Numbered from the stretch's first letter, positions 1-10,529 are shown. The stretch: DNA of 64,000 bases from Bacteroidota bacterium (GCA_016708785.1 JADJFC010000011.1:68623-132622); one strand, 5' to 3'. Translations and numbers: made by a program. Notes: generated from the letters alone by a model not told the origin.

Positions 1-266
1 CAATAAATAGCATTGCCGGAAGAATGAAGTTTTTCATTTTAATCTGGATTTAAGGTTAGGTATGAAATGCGGTCATTAAAAAAGTCCCGCTTAAATTTTC
101 AGAATACAACTACATTGCCAATGAGGAAAAGTGAATAGCTATTAAATGCATTCTTACCAAGTAATTTCATAGATACACATAACAAAATAGTCATCTAAAT
201 AAATAAATCACTAAATTCGTTCTTAAACTCTCAACATTAAAAAGCACTATTTGAATTTATTATGAG

Positions 267-2588
267 ATGAAAACCGGCACCCACAAATTATTTGTTTATT
301 CCCTTTTTTTATTTATTCTGATTTTTGATCAGTCAATATTTGGGCAAACATATAATATGACATCGGGTACGATCAATACTTGCAGCGGAACATTTTATGA
401 TCCGGGTGGAGGAGCAAATTATGGAAACAACTTGAACATTACAGAAACTTTTTGTTCGAATTCTTCCAATTGTTTGCAGGTAACATTTTCTTCTTTCAAT
501 ACACAAGCAGGAAATGATGTCCTCACAATTTACGATGGACCAAATACTTCATCACCGGTAATTGGCTCATTTTCCGGAAATACTTCACCGGGCACAATCA
601 CTTCAACATCCGGATGTTTGACTTTTCAGTTTAGAACAAATGGGTCAACACAGAGAGCCGGGTGGATTGCAAACATTTCTTGTGTTTCATGCGGGACTAC
701 CTTTCTGATGAATAATAATACTGCTGTATCTACCTGTTCAGGACTTTTCTATGATAGTGGTGGGGCTGCAGGTAATTATGGAAACAATCAAAATTTTACA
801 AAAACATTTTGCTCCAATGCTGGTACTTGCATCCAGATGCAATTCACCACTCTTGATTTAAGAGCTAATGATATATTAACAATTTATGATGGACCAAACG
901 TTGCCTCTCCTTTGCTCTCAACAATTACCGGAAGTACAATTCCACCAATTCTTCTCGCATCATCAGGTTGTTTAACGGTTAATTTTACGAGTAATGGATC
1001 GTCTAATGCTACAGGATGGCAAGCTGCCATTTCATGTGAGAAATGCCCAACTCCACCCGCTGGTGTTGCAACTTATACTCATCCAACAATTGGACTTCAA
1101 AATACTTATGTTGGGACCAATATGGTTTCAACTTGTGGTGGAACCTATACTGACAATGGTGGATTAGGTGGTCAATACTCAAATAATATAAATAGTGTTT
1201 ACAGAACTTTCTGTCCGGATCAAGCCGGAAATTGTTTGCGTGCTACATTTGGGTCTTTTGATCTGCAAGGGCTCTCTGGTCCTTTCTTGACCGAATACAT
1301 GATGATTTTAAATGGCCCAACTCAAGGTAGTCCTGAATTTGGAACAGGTTCAACTTGGTTTGGAACTGCATCAACGTATCAGGCTTGTTTAGCAGCAGGA
1401 TTAGGACCTTATACTTCGACCGATCAAAGTGGCTGCTTAACTTTTGTTTTCAACTCTGACGCTACTACGACGAAAGCAGGATGGACAATCACATTAGATT
1501 GCTTGCCATGCGCAATTGGTCCAAATGGAACAGACAACAGTGACTGTAGAATGCCGACAGCGGTCTGTGGCAATGCTACTATTAATGATGCCAGTACCGG
1601 TCCCGGAATTGTTTCCGATGGTGGTGGCGGATGTGTCTTAGCTGAGAATTTTTCAAATTGGTATAAGATCATCATCGCTTCTTCGGGAACACTTGGACTT
1701 ACGATAACTCCTATTGTTACAGCCGACGATTACGATTTTGCTCTTTACGCTGCATCATCTTGTGGCGCCCTAGGTTCACCTGTCCGTTGTTCTTATGCAG
1801 CAAATATCGGCAATACCGGATTGAATAGTGCAACAAACCTCACCACAAACACTCTCACTTGTGGGGTGGCAAATAATGGCTCTGATGTTTCTGAAGATGT
1901 TTGCGGGAATGGTTGGGTTGATGAATTGCCGGTGATAGCCGGTCAGTCTTATTATTTACTAGTAAATAAATGGTCGGCAGGCGGAAGTGGTTTCTCACTT
2001 AATTGGAACCTTACTGCAGGTGCATCTTTAAATTGTATTGTCTTACCGGTTGAATTATTAAGTTTTGATGCAAAGCCGGTTGATGACAATGTAATTTTGA
2101 ATTGGAGCACCGCAAGTGAAATCAATAATAATTACTTCGAAGTCGAAAAAAGTAATGATGGAAAAGAATTTAAAACATTTCAGTTTGTATCCGGTGCCGG
2201 AAATAGTACAATCCAAAATGATTACTCTACAGTTGATGAATCGCCTTCTCCAGGGATTAATTACTACAGGTTAAAGCAAGTTGATTTTGATGGGACTATT
2301 GCCTACTCACCTATTGTCGCAGTAGAAATAAATTCATCGAATGTCTTTTATGTTACGCCTAATCCTGCTATAGACAAATTAGAATTAGTCTATAGTTCTT
2401 CAGGGAAAGAAAATTTACAACTTACCATTTATAATATGCAAGGAAACCCGGTAAGTAATGAATTGATTCGTTCTGAAAAAGGACTTAACCGCCATGAGCT
2501 TTCAATTGCTGACCTAGCCAAGGGTATTTACTACATTGTGTTGAAAAGTCAATTTACGTGCCTGAAAACAAGGTTCGTGAAATTGTAG
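267..2588 (+). CDS. Secreted CUB-like domain protein with T9SS sorting signal
   Basis: A signal peptide (about residues 1-26, ending FGQ) is followed by three Cys-rich CUB-like repeats (about 28-140, 150-255 and 285-420). Each has the pattern TC.G.(F/Y).D.GG...Y.NN, then a late TIYDGPN-type strand and SGCLTF. Next comes a PPC-like beta domain (about 425-600) and a region typical of T9SS proteins (VELLSFDAKPVDDNVILNWST). The last 80 residues are a type A sorting domain (VTPNPAIDKLEL ... KGIYYIVLKS). The protein should cross the outer membrane by T9SS and be released or anchored at the surface. Its ligand is unknown. Domain calls are from pattern recognition. Confidence 0.85.
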   Translation: MKTGTHKLFVYSLFLFILIFDQSIFGQTYNMTSGTINTCSGTFYDPGGGANYGNNLNITETFCSNSSNCLQVTFSSFNTQAGNDVLTIYDGPNTSSPVIGSFSGNTSPGTITSTSGCLTFQFRTNGSTQRAGWIANISCVSCGTTFLMNNNTAVSTCSGLFYDSGGAAGNYGNNQNFTKTFCSNAGTCIQMQFTTLDLRANDILTIYDGPNVASPLLSTITGSTIPPILLASSGCLTVNFTSNGSSNATGWQAAISCEKCPTPPAGVATYTHPTIGLQNTYVGTNMVSTCGGTYTDNGGLGGQYSNNINSVYRTFCPDQAGNCLRATFGSFDLQGLSGPFLTEYMMILNGPTQGSPEFGTGSTWFGTASTYQACLAAGLGPYTSTDQSGCLTFVFNSDATTTKAGWTITLDCLPCAIGPNGTDNSDCRMPTAVCGNATINDASTGPGIVSDGGGGCVLAENFSNWYKIIIASSGTLGLTITPIVTADDYDFALYAASSCGALGSPVRCSYAANIGNTGLNSATNLTTNTLTCGVANNGSDVSEDVCGNGWVDELPVIAGQSYYLLVNKWSAGGSGFSLNWNLTAGASLNCIVLPVELLSFDAKPVDDNVILNWSTASEINNNYFEVEKSNDGKEFKTFQFVSGAGNSTIQNDYSTVDESPSPGINYYRLKQVDFDGTIAYSPIVAVEINSSNVFYVTPNPAIDKLELVYSSSGKENLQLTIYNMQGNPVSNELIRSEKGLNRHELSIADLAKGIYYIVLKSQFTCLKTRFVKL

Positions 2589-2606
2589 AAGCTGAATAGC
2601 AGGACC

Positions 2607-3740
2607 ATGCAAAAGATTAAAATTAAAATTGTCGACACACTAAAAGAGCAAAGAATATTCATTTATTTACCCGAAAAAATTCACGAACATCACGAAAACT
2701 GGGTACCACCCATTTACAGCGATGAGCGAAAATTTTATGACCCGAAGTACAATAAATCGCTGCTCTCATCCGATACCGTTTTATTTCTTGCATATAAAAA
2801 TGGCAAACCCGTGGGCCGAATCATGGGCATCATTAATAGAAAATACAATTCGCTTCACAATGAAAAGACGGCTCGTTTTTTCAATTTCGATTGCTACAAT
2901 GATCCCGAAGTTTCATATTCACTCCTGGATGCAGCTGAAAACTGGGCTGTTAAAAAAGGAATGAATAAAATCATTGGACCATTTGGTTTTTCAGACAAAG
3001 ACCCGCAAGGGGCACAAGTCGAAGGATTCGAAAATATACCTGTAATTGCGACGGCAACTAACCTACCTTATTTACCCCGACTGATAGAGAATTCAGGATA
3101 TAAAAAAGAGACCGATTGCCTTGTTTACAAATTACCGATCCCATCCCAAATTCCTGACATTTACCAAAGAGTCTTTGATCGAGTCACAAGAAATAAGCAT
3201 ATCCGGCTTCGCGAATTTACCAGCCGTCGTCAGTTGAAACCCTACATTGTTCCGGTATTTCGCCTCGTTAATGAAACCTATCGCTCACTCTTTGGCTTCG
3301 ATGAAATGAATGAAGATGAAATGCATGAACTGGCAAGAAAATATTTGCCAATGCTGGATCCGGAATTCACAAAAGTAATTACCGATCAGGATAACAATCC
3401 AATTGCATTCGTTGTCGCTTCTCCCAATATCAGCAAAGGTATCCGTAAAGCAAAAGGAAAATTATTTCCACTTGGATTTATCCATATTCTTTCTTCAGCA
3501 AAACATACTGATCAACTGGATCTTTTCCTTGGGGCCGTGAAAGAAAAGTATATGAACACCGGACTAACAGCCTTACTTGGCGTATCAATTTTTAATTCAG
3601 CTAATAAGCGTGGATTAAAATATATTGACAGTCATTTAATATTAGAATCGAATAAGCCTATGCGTGCTGTTATGGAGAGACTTAATGCTGTAATTTATAA
3701 ACGATATAGAGTTTATTCAAAATTATTAATAGGAGTTTAA
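2607..3740 (+). CDS. YghO-like protein of the GNAT acyltransferase fold
   Basis: A cytosolic protein of 377 residues with no signal peptide. The N-terminus carries the family pattern HENWVPPIYSDERKFYDPK followed by VLFLAYKNGKPVGRIMGIIN, which resembles the beta4/A-site region of GNAT N-acetyltransferases. It matches the YghO-like proteins widespread in Bacteroidota and also found in E. coli. No substrate is established for that group, so any acetyl transfer is inferred from fold. The start lies 18 bases after the preceding stop, so the two may be cotranscribed, although their products act in different compartments. Confidence 0.7.
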   Translation: MQKIKIKIVDTLKEQRIFIYLPEKIHEHHENWVPPIYSDERKFYDPKYNKSLLSSDTVLFLAYKNGKPVGRIMGIINRKYNSLHNEKTARFFNFDCYNDPEVSYSLLDAAENWAVKKGMNKIIGPFGFSDKDPQGAQVEGFENIPVIATATNLPYLPRLIENSGYKKETDCLVYKLPIPSQIPDIYQRVFDRVTRNKHIRLREFTSRRQLKPYIVPVFRLVNETYRSLFGFDEMNEDEMHELARKYLPMLDPEFTKVITDQDNNPIAFVVASPNISKGIRKAKGKLFPLGFIHILSSAKHTDQLDLFLGAVKEKYMNTGLTALLGVSIFNSANKRGLKYIDSHLILESNKPMRAVMERLNAVIYKRYRVYSKLLIGV

Positions 3741-3839
3741 TCAATTTTAATTTCAAAATAAATATTTTTTTCTCTATAAAACAAAAATTATTCTGTACTT
3801 TGGTGTAAATTATTTTACCTCTTTTCATTATCCAATCTA

Positions 3840-6392
3840 ATGGCGAAATTCATTTTCATTCTTTATTTTATTTTCACATTTTCATCTTTGAAAGCAAACT
3901 TGAACGGCGAGAAATTATTTCATTTTGCAGAAGAAGACATCCGCCACTCTAGATTTACTCCTGCTTTGGTCAGATTCAATCAGGCCGCAATGATTTTTCA
4001 GAGAGAGCATCTGGATAGCTCATTCGCAAATACACAAAACAGAATTGCTGCTGTTGAAATAAAACTTTCTCGTGAAGACGTGGCCGTGTTCGTATTAATG
4101 AAAAATGAAGCATTTATTCTACGTAATCTCAAAAACGAAATAGATTTAATTTGCGAGTGTTACGACCTTTTGGGAGATTACTACATGTTATTATCTGATG
4201 CAGAGGAGGCCGCCAAATATTATTTTAAAAGTTTTACCATCCGCAAGAATAAATTTGGCATGAAGGATATCCGAACAGCTATTTCGCTTTCAAAGATTGC
4301 AGGTTACCATAATTTTAAGATAAATGTTGATTCTGCTATTCTATATTCAAGTCAAGCATATTCTATTTACAAAACAAATTATCCAAAGCAATGTGATCCA
4401 GTTACTATTGAAATTATAGATGAATATGCGTATGCAAGCAAGATTTACTATGGTAGAGGAAAAGAAAATTTAGACATAGGCGTTGAAAAAGCCAGAAAAC
4501 TGTATTTCGATGCACTTGCCGTATGTCAAAAATGGTCAGGGACTGATTGTATTGAATATGCAGAATTACTTAAGAGCATCGGAAACACATATACAGACCA
4601 GACATTAAATCATCAAATGCTTCGGAAAGACAATGACTTTGTTTTTAATGAAGCTGAAAAGTACTATAACCAAAGCCTTAAGGTAGTTCAAAGCAAATTA
4701 CCTGCCGGCAACCTCCAGTTAAGCACCATTTACTTTGTAAAAGGACTACTGCGTGAATACAATGGCGACAAAGGCCATCACCTAAAATGTATTCCATTTT
4801 ATGATGCAGCGATCCAGGCTCTATTTCCATACAAAGTTGACGTTGTAAACCTCTCGGAAACAGAACTTGCCAATTGCACATTCAAATATGATCTGATGAA
4901 TTTATTAACTGTAGAGTCCGCAAGCTTAATTGGCAGTTATAACGAAAACAACATCTTGGATCATTTACTTAGGGCCTATTCAAATTACCAGAAGCAACTA
5001 TTTCTTTGGAAAAAAATAAACGAAGAATTTCGATCTCCATATGCTAACAGACTGATAGCAATCTACAATGGGAATTTATGTTTAAACGCCTGCAATGCAT
5101 CATGGTTATTGTATGAGAATTCAAATGACCAAAAATACCTCAACGATATTTTCCGAATTTCTGAACTTTCAAAAAAATCCTTGCGAGATAAGCCACTCAT
5201 TGAAACCAATAACATCGATCAAGTAAAACTTAAAGTTAGAAAAACCACAATTAATGAAGTTCAAAACAAATTAAAAGACAAAAGCACCTTACTAATTGAG
5301 TATTTTGGAAAAAACACTCTCATTGGAATTTCTAAAGACACCAGTATTTTTATCCGGATCAAAGAAAATATAAATACCGATAGCCTAGTAAATTGTATAA
5401 AAATTCAGCTCAACCTAAATGATGCAAAAAATTATTCCGGAACTTCAAATCTTATATATAAAACTTATTTATCGCCTCTTCTGGAATCATTCAAAAACAA
5501 ATTCACAGAACTGATTATTATTCCTGACGAAAACCTTAGAAAAATTTCCTTTGCTGCCTTAAATACCGATAGTGTTTTTCCTTCAGACTTCAGAAAAATA
5601 GACTATTTGATACGAAAAATGTCTGTACGATATCAAACTTCAGCAACCGATTTTGTTAATGAAGCAGAATGTTCTGAAAATTTCAATGGAAAAATAATTG
5701 CCTTCGCTCCGGAATTTAAAGACAAATCAGCACTGCCATTCACGGAAAATTTATTACATCAACTAAAAAATGACATTCAAGGAAGCTTTTATGTGGGAAC
5801 TGGTGCAACATTAGATCAATTTATAAATAATACCGACAATTACTCAATCCTGCATATCGGAACACATGGTGAATTCGGCGAAAATGAATCAATCGACAGT
5901 AAACTATTCTTCAATGGAAACAATGATCAAGACTCACACCTCACTGTCGACTCTGTTTTTCATTTAAAAAAGAATTCAAATCTGACAATTATTGCCGCAT
6001 GCAATACAAATAATGGAAAGTATGAATACGGAGAAGGAGCAATAAATTTTACGCGTGCATTTTTAACGGTTGGGAGCCATAGTACAATTTCTACTTTATG
6101 GAGCGTTGACGATAAAATGACAAATAACGTCCTGCTTGATGTCTACCAAAGTTTGTTAGATGGGAAAAACAAGAGTGCCGCCTTGAATATGGCACAACTA
6201 ATTCACATAAATAAAACCAAGAGTAGTATTGAAGCCAATCCAAATTTTTGGGCAGGCCTTATTTTTACCGGTAGTGACGGAACAGTTACCCTATTCAAAA
6301 AAGAAAAAAATCAACCATGGCTATATGGTTTTTTTGTGTTAGTGTTAGTAATTGTAATTTGGTATTTTAATAAAGGAGAGCACCGAAGCTAA
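3840..6392 (+). CDS. TPR-CHAT domain protein (caspase-like), membrane-anchored
   Basis: This 850-residue protein starts with a signal peptide. A long helical, TPR-like region (about 20-460) is followed by a C-terminal CHAT domain and one membrane helix near the C-terminus (WLYGFFVLVLVIVIWYF). The caspase-type dyad is visible: His676 in LHIGTHGEFGE and Cys721 in TIIAACNTN. The downstream signature is also present (AFLTVGSHSTISTLWSVDD). CHAT proteins are caspase-related peptidases, and some are effectors cut or activated by partner proteins. With a signal peptide and a C-terminal helix the domain probably faces the periplasm. It lies near the sigma/anti-sigma-like pair at 7.0-8.4 kb, which may be linked in function. 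Substrate unknown. Confidence 0.85.
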   Translation: MAKFIFILYFIFTFSSLKANLNGEKLFHFAEEDIRHSRFTPALVRFNQAAMIFQREHLDSSFANTQNRIAAVEIKLSREDVAVFVLMKNEAFILRNLKNEIDLICECYDLLGDYYMLLSDAEEAAKYYFKSFTIRKNKFGMKDIRTAISLSKIAGYHNFKINVDSAILYSSQAYSIYKTNYPKQCDPVTIEIIDEYAYASKIYYGRGKENLDIGVEKARKLYFDALAVCQKWSGTDCIEYAELLKSIGNTYTDQTLNHQMLRKDNDFVFNEAEKYYNQSLKVVQSKLPAGNLQLSTIYFVKGLLREYNGDKGHHLKCIPFYDAAIQALFPYKVDVVNLSETELANCTFKYDLMNLLTVESASLIGSYNENNILDHLLRAYSNYQKQLFLWKKINEEFRSPYANRLIAIYNGNLCLNACNASWLLYENSNDQKYLNDIFRISELSKKSLRDKPLIETNNIDQVKLKVRKTTINEVQNKLKDKSTLLIEYFGKNTLIGISKDTSIFIRIKENINTDSLVNCIKIQLNLNDAKNYSGTSNLIYKTYLSPLLESFKNKFTELIIIPDENLRKISFAALNTDSVFPSDFRKIDYLIRKMSVRYQTSATDFVNEAECSENFNGKIIAFAPEFKDKSALPFTENLLHQLKNDIQGSFYVGTGATLDQFINNTDNYSILHIGTHGEFGENESIDSKLFFNGNNDQDSHLTVDSVFHLKKNSNLTIIAACNTNNGKYEYGEGAINFTRAFLTVGSHSTISTLWSVDDKMTNNVLLDVYQSLLDGKNKSAALNMAQLIHINKTKSSIEANPNFWAGLIFTGSDGTVTLFKKEKNQPWLYGFFVLVLVIVIWYFNKGEHRS

Positions 6393-6502
6393 CAACATAA
6401 CTGATTTTCAAAGCAAATTTATAACATGAATAAAATTACCCTACCAAATTGAATTGGTGATGCTCCCCTTAAAGACCTTATTTCCGAGTTTTGAACTTTC
6501 GA

Positions 6503-6856
6503 CTATTTTTTCAGAACATTAAAAAGTAATTTAGAATTTACAGATTTCGTCCTTTTTATTACTGTGCAACAATCAATCACTAACCAAATACCGATCCCCC
6601 CAAGAGTGAATAGTTTAATTAATCCCAAAATTCTATCACCAAGTAAAAACCTATCTATTCCTAATATTCCAAGAAATATCGATGAAATAAATAAATTCAT
6701 TGGGTCTAAAAACCGAATTCTTTTAATCTGATGAAATTTTTCTTCTCCCGACTCAGACAAATGGCTTTTGATTTTGGCAATTTCGTCCAGCGGAAACATA
6801 TTATCAAGTGTGGTTAATAACATGTCAACCCTTTTTTGATCCAATCTAATTTTCAA
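6503..6856 (-). CDS. TM2 domain protein
   Basis: A small membrane protein of about 117 residues. The second half is a TM2 domain: two hydrophobic helices around LFISSIFLGILGIDRFLLGD and GGIGIWLVIDCCTV, with the conserved GIDRF turn and the aspartate in VID. The first half is a charged cytosolic stretch. The frame opens with TTG and is preceded by an in-frame stop. The first ATG is at residue 12 (base 6823), so the true start is uncertain. TM2 proteins have no agreed biochemical role in bacteria. It is antisense to, and lies between, CHAT and the sigma factor. A short TG-dinucleotide run sits just upstream (about 6865-6882). Confidence 0.75.
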   Translation of the reverse strand: MKIRLDQKRVDMLLTTLDNMFPLDEIAKIKSHLSESGEEKFHQIKRIRFLDPMNLFISSIFLGILGIDRFLLGDRILGLIKLFTLGGIGIWLVIDCCTVIKRTKSVNSKLLFNVLKK

Positions 6857-6997
6857 GTTTTAACTTATGTGGCTGTGTGTGTGTGATCTGATTAAAAAAC
6901 TAATTATTTGTAAAAAAATAATGCTAGTTCCCTCTTTATAAAGTTTAATTAACAAAAGTAACCGAGTTATATTTGAATTATCCAAATTATTATTAAA

Positions 6998-7582
6998 TTG
7001 TCCCACATATTTGACACTTTGAATATTATTGAAAAAATAAAAAGCGGGGATAATCAACCGTTATATGATTTATATAACGAATTTCGCGATGATTTTATCC
7101 GATGGGCACTTAACACTTTTCCTTGCAATGAAGAAGAAGCAAAGGATGTGTTTCAGGAATGTATTATTCGTTTTTACAGGAATATCACAAATAACTCACT
7201 TCAATACCTCACATGCGATATTAAAACATACTTGTGGGCAATCGGCAAATACCAATTACTAAACCTGACAAAAATTAAACAACGAACAGTTACTTATAGC
7301 ACTGACAAGTTGATTAACACAACAGAAGCAGCCGAAGACTCTATGAGTAACAAAGAAGAAGAAAACCACAATAAAGAAATGGTACGTCAACATTTATCAC
7401 TATTAGACGAAAAAAGCCGAAGAATACTGGAGTTGTATTATCTAGAAGGGAAAGACATGAAAACAATAGCAGAGGAAATCGGTTATAAAAATGCTGATGT
7501 CGCCAAAAAAAAGAAATACGAGGTTATGAAAAAGCTCGCTTCTCTGGTCAAAGATAAATTAAGAATGTTTATTTTTGTTTAA
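6998..7582 (+). CDS. RNA polymerase sigma-70 factor, ECF type
   Basis: A protein of 194 residues with the two ECF regions. Region 2 is near residues 25-90 (EEEAKDVFQECIIRFYRNI). Region 4 is near 130-180 (RRILELYYLEGKDMKTIAEEIGY) with a helix-turn-helix. The reading frame begins with TTG, and no ATG lies close enough to keep region 2 intact, so a TTG start is likely. The next gene starts 11 bases after the stop and encodes a membrane protein of anti-sigma type. The two probably form a sigma/regulator operon. Targets are unknown. Confidence 0.85.
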   Translation: MSHIFDTLNIIEKIKSGDNQPLYDLYNEFRDDFIRWALNTFPCNEEEAKDVFQECIIRFYRNITNNSLQYLTCDIKTYLWAIGKYQLLNLTKIKQRTVTYSTDKLINTTEAAEDSMSNKEEENHNKEMVRQHLSLLDEKSRRILELYYLEGKDMKTIAEEIGYKNADVAKKKKYEVMKKLASLVKDKLRMFIFV

Positions 7583-7593
7583 CAGAATCTGCA

Positions 7594-8362
7594 GTGAAAG
7601 ACCCCCTTGCTAATATTGAAATAATCGAATCGTATCACGAAGGACTTTTAAATGAGTCCGAGAGAAAACGAATTGAAATCCTATTGCAAACTGACCCGAT
7701 TTTTAAAGACGAATATGAATTATATATAAAACTTGTTGAAGGGATTAAAAGCACAGCCGAAGTCAATATAAGAACTCAATTAAGAATTATTGAGTTTCAA
7801 CGGGAATTAAAAAATACAAATCCTTCAACCCCTACCGACAAGTCAAAAACAAATTCACCAAAGAAATATTTCTGGGCTGCTGCTGCTATCATCATTTTTA
7901 TATTTTGCTTTTCTATAATTACATATAATAACACCTTCAGCAAAAAAGCTATTGTTAAGAAGTATTATGTTGAAGAGCTCGGCCTTCCTGTCCTGATGGG
8001 AGAAAATAAAAATCTTCAACTTGACAAAGTTATGAATTATTACAAGACAGCCTATTTTCCGGAGGCGTATAAATTAATCAATGAGATTTATAAAAACGAT
8101 TCTGCAAATGACACTCTACTTTACTTTAGTGGAGTACTTTCATTAAAAATGAATAATGCCAAGAATGCAGAAAATTTTTTTAATAAGGGGATTCAACAAG
8201 GCAATTCTGTTTTTCATGAAGATTTTGAGTACCGATTAGCTGTTTCCACATTTCCTATTGGAAAATGAAAACGAAGCAAAGAAGATTTTTCTCAAAATCT
8301 ACAATGAAACTCAGAATCCATATTCTCAAAGTGCAAGCCAGTTTCTTAAGCAAATAAACTAG
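7594..8362 (+). CDS. Anti-sigma-like single-pass membrane protein (frameshifted)
   Basis: The frame opens with GTG 11 bases after the sigma factor. The N-terminal cytosolic part (ANIEIIESYHEGLLNESERKRIE) has the layout of Bacteroidota anti-sigma proteins. One membrane helix follows (about residues 88-107), then a periplasmic TPR-like repeat (DTLLYFSGVLSLKMNNAKNAENFF). The frame ends early at 8268. The +1 frame continues the repeat without a break as HFLLENENEAKKIFLKIYNE and ends at 8360-8362. One extra base near 8242-8250 explains this. The rejoined protein is about 255 residues. The role is inferred from operon context and topology, not from a recognised anti-sigma domain. Confidence 0.65.
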
Positions 8363-8430
8363 TCATTCTATTACTTTTTTTGTTTTAAATAAATGAGTGG
8401 TTTCATAGAACGGATAAAAGCTTATTAAAA

Positions 8431-8468
8431 AAAAAGGAGTTCAAACTTTTAGGCTTGAACTCCTTTTT
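8431..8468. terminator. Bidirectional intrinsic terminator
   Basis: A perfect 14-base stem (8431-8444 with 8455-8468) and a 10-base loop. The arms begin with A5 and end with T5, so it can stop transcripts from the anti-sigma-like gene on the plus strand and the convergent T9SS gene on the minus strand. Confidence 0.9.
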
Positions 8469-8486
8469 CCTTTCATTTTCAATAGA

Positions 8487-10529
8487 TCAATTCTTCACTA
8501 TTTTAACGATGTAAGAATTCGCCTTAGTCTTAATAGAACAAAGATAAATTCCTGCCGGTAAAAATCCGATATTGATATTTTCTGTAGAAGTTATTTTGTT
8601 ATTCACCAACACGGTTCTGCCATCCACTGTTCTGATAATAAGACTTGCATACTCGAACTGATCTTTAGAAAAATCGAAGGCAATATTTGTTGATGCAGGA
8701 TTTGGCGAAGCTGAAATATAATACGATGATGCATGTTGCGCAATTCCTGTTTCCAATCGAATGGTGTTTACTGTAGTATTTGTAATGATAGGTATATTGC
8801 TGTCGAAGATGATACCTGCTGTATTGTTGATTACCATTCCCGGAGTTAAACTTGTTCTCGATGTGATTGCATAGTCAATATAACCATTACTTCCTGCCAT
8901 ATCACTTCCACTATCAGGTAGCTGGATGTTATAGAATGTGAAGGTTATAATACCTGCTCCATCAATTGTCATATTCATCGTATGTGATGTACCAAGTAAT
9001 CGGAATGAAAGCAAATCTAACCCACTGTCGATTGTATCTTTTATAATTACGTTATCTGCAGGTGCATTTCCTGTATTCTGAAAATGGATCGAGTATTGGA
9101 TCTCAGTACCTGCAAGTATGTCTCCTGAAGGTTCGGCAAGCTTTTCATTCGGATCCCATGCCAATGTAACTAACTGATGTAGGTTGACTACATTATTAGC
9201 TACAATTGTATCATTCAATGGAGCTATTGTGAGTGTTGAGTATAGAGTATCTCCCAATACAGCAGCCATGGATGGCATCAGATAAAGCATAATTGAACCA
9301 TGTTGTCCTGGAGCAAGATTTGAATAAGCCCATTGAAGAGTTTGTCCGGATTGAACATCAGGAGCAGGAACAGAACTAACAAATGAATAAAGTGAATCCA
9401 TCTCAAATGTTATCGTGTCACTTTCTGTTGCAGTACCATTGTTCTGATAACTGATCGGCATCGGTTCAACTTGTCCGGGTTTAGCACCCCAGTTTGGACA
9501 AGTTACTGCAACCTCGTGTACATTGGGTATCAACTGAAATCCGAAATTCAAATCAGTAGTTGGTTGTGATTGCGGAGTACAATTCAAAGTTGCAGGAGTG
9601 GTCTGATTCCAATATGTAATTCCGCCTGTCGTAAGTGAATAGTTTTGTGTTGAATCGGTGTAAAAGAAAGTATAATTACCTGCAGCATTTGTTGAGACAT
9701 AATAATTTCCGGGAAGAAGATTAACAACTCGATTTGCGATTCCTGTTTCATTTGTATCTCTTATTCCATCGCCATTCAGGTCATTGAAAACAGAACCGGT
9801 CAGATAGGAGAAGTTAACACTATTACCATTGCAAGCCCCGAAGTGGAATGCAAATCCTGATGGCATACTGCATTGCAAACTAACAGGAAACATTGTTGAA
9901 ATCGAAGGGTAAGGATATGCATTGGCCCAATTGCATGCAGTATCGCCAAGAACCTGAAAATCCAAATTAGAACTTCCTCTTAAACCAATCTGTGTTGAAA
10001 GTGGCATTGAAGTCAAAATATTGTTTCCATAAATAAACTTCATACAATTAGACCCTTCATACATCCACAATTGAAAATTAACATCACCACTATTGCCGAA
10101 GTATGAATAATGCAGCCATTGCACAATACATATTCTGTTGGGGGCTGTTCCAATAGTAGTATATTCTAAACTTGCATTTGCGTTAAAGTGGATCAAGTCA
10201 GCACCAAAAGGAGCAATAACATTGTTTTGAGAACCGGAAAGAATTGTAAAAAAAGAACCAATTCCTACAGAATCTAATTGAATGTATCCATTCGTATTCA
10301 AAGTCATGTAATCATGATTAGTTCCACCATAATTAAATGTAAAGCCGATTGGTATTCCTTGATATTGCACATCGTCAACACCGGGTGCATCAACAGTTGT
10401 CCCGGTGATTACAGAGAATGTATCAAGCGATGAAGTGAAGGGAATAGCTGCTACTTGTCCAAAAGATTTCAGTGAAAAAATGCATCCAAGCGATGATAGC
10501 AGAAATGTTGTGAGTAGTTTTTTGTTCAT
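8487..10529 (-). CDS. Large secreted protein with SdrD B-like and DUF11-type repeats, T9SS sorted
   Basis: A 680-residue protein with a signal peptide ending at SFGQ. The first part (about 30-225) is a beta-sandwich of the kind seen in other Bacteroidota surface proteins. It is followed by an SdrD B-like segment (SVFNDLNGDGIRDTNETGIANR). A DUF11-like 'conserved repeat' segment follows (WDPNEKLAEPSGDILAGTEI ... NTGNAPADNVIIKDTI). The C-terminus is a T9SS type A sorting domain (SASPNPASTNIAFDFS ... GIYLCSIKTK). It should be exported and probably surface-bound. The ligand is unknown. Confidence 0.85.
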   Translation of the reverse strand: MNKKLLTTFLLSSLGCIFSLKSFGQVAAIPFTSSLDTFSVITGTTVDAPGVDDVQYQGIPIGFTFNYGGTNHDYMTLNTNGYIQLDSVGIGSFFTILSGSQNNVIAPFGADLIHFNANASLEYTTIGTAPNRICIVQWLHYSYFGNSGDVNFQLWMYEGSNCMKFIYGNNILTSMPLSTQIGLRGSSNLDFQVLGDTACNWANAYPYPSISTMFPVSLQCSMPSGFAFHFGACNGNSVNFSYLTGSVFNDLNGDGIRDTNETGIANRVVNLLPGNYYVSTNAAGNYTFFYTDSTQNYSLTTGGITYWNQTTPATLNCTPQSQPTTDLNFGFQLIPNVHEVAVTCPNWGAKPGQVEPMPISYQNNGTATESDTITFEMDSLYSFVSSVPAPDVQSGQTLQWAYSNLAPGQHGSIMLYLMPSMAAVLGDTLYSTLTIAPLNDTIVANNVVNLHQLVTLAWDPNEKLAEPSGDILAGTEIQYSIHFQNTGNAPADNVIIKDTIDSGLDLLSFRLLGTSHTMNMTIDGAGIITFTFYNIQLPDSGSDMAGSNGYIDYAITSRTSLTPGMVINNTAGIIFDSNIPIITNTTVNTIRLETGIAQHASSYYISASPNPASTNIAFDFSKDQFEYASLIIRTVDGRTVLVNNKITSTENINIGFLPAGIYLCSIKTKANSYIVKIVKN

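Noticed and set aside
1..266. A gene upstream of the CUB protein
   Set aside because: All frames are interrupted by stops; no coding signal seen.
1424..1675. 83-codon frame antisense to the CUB-domain gene
   Set aside because: Shadow of a strongly supported gene; no independent features.
6860..7057. 65-codon minus-strand frame overlapping the sigma factor start
   Set aside because: Low-complexity, AT-driven composition across the intergenic TG repeat and the start of a real gene.
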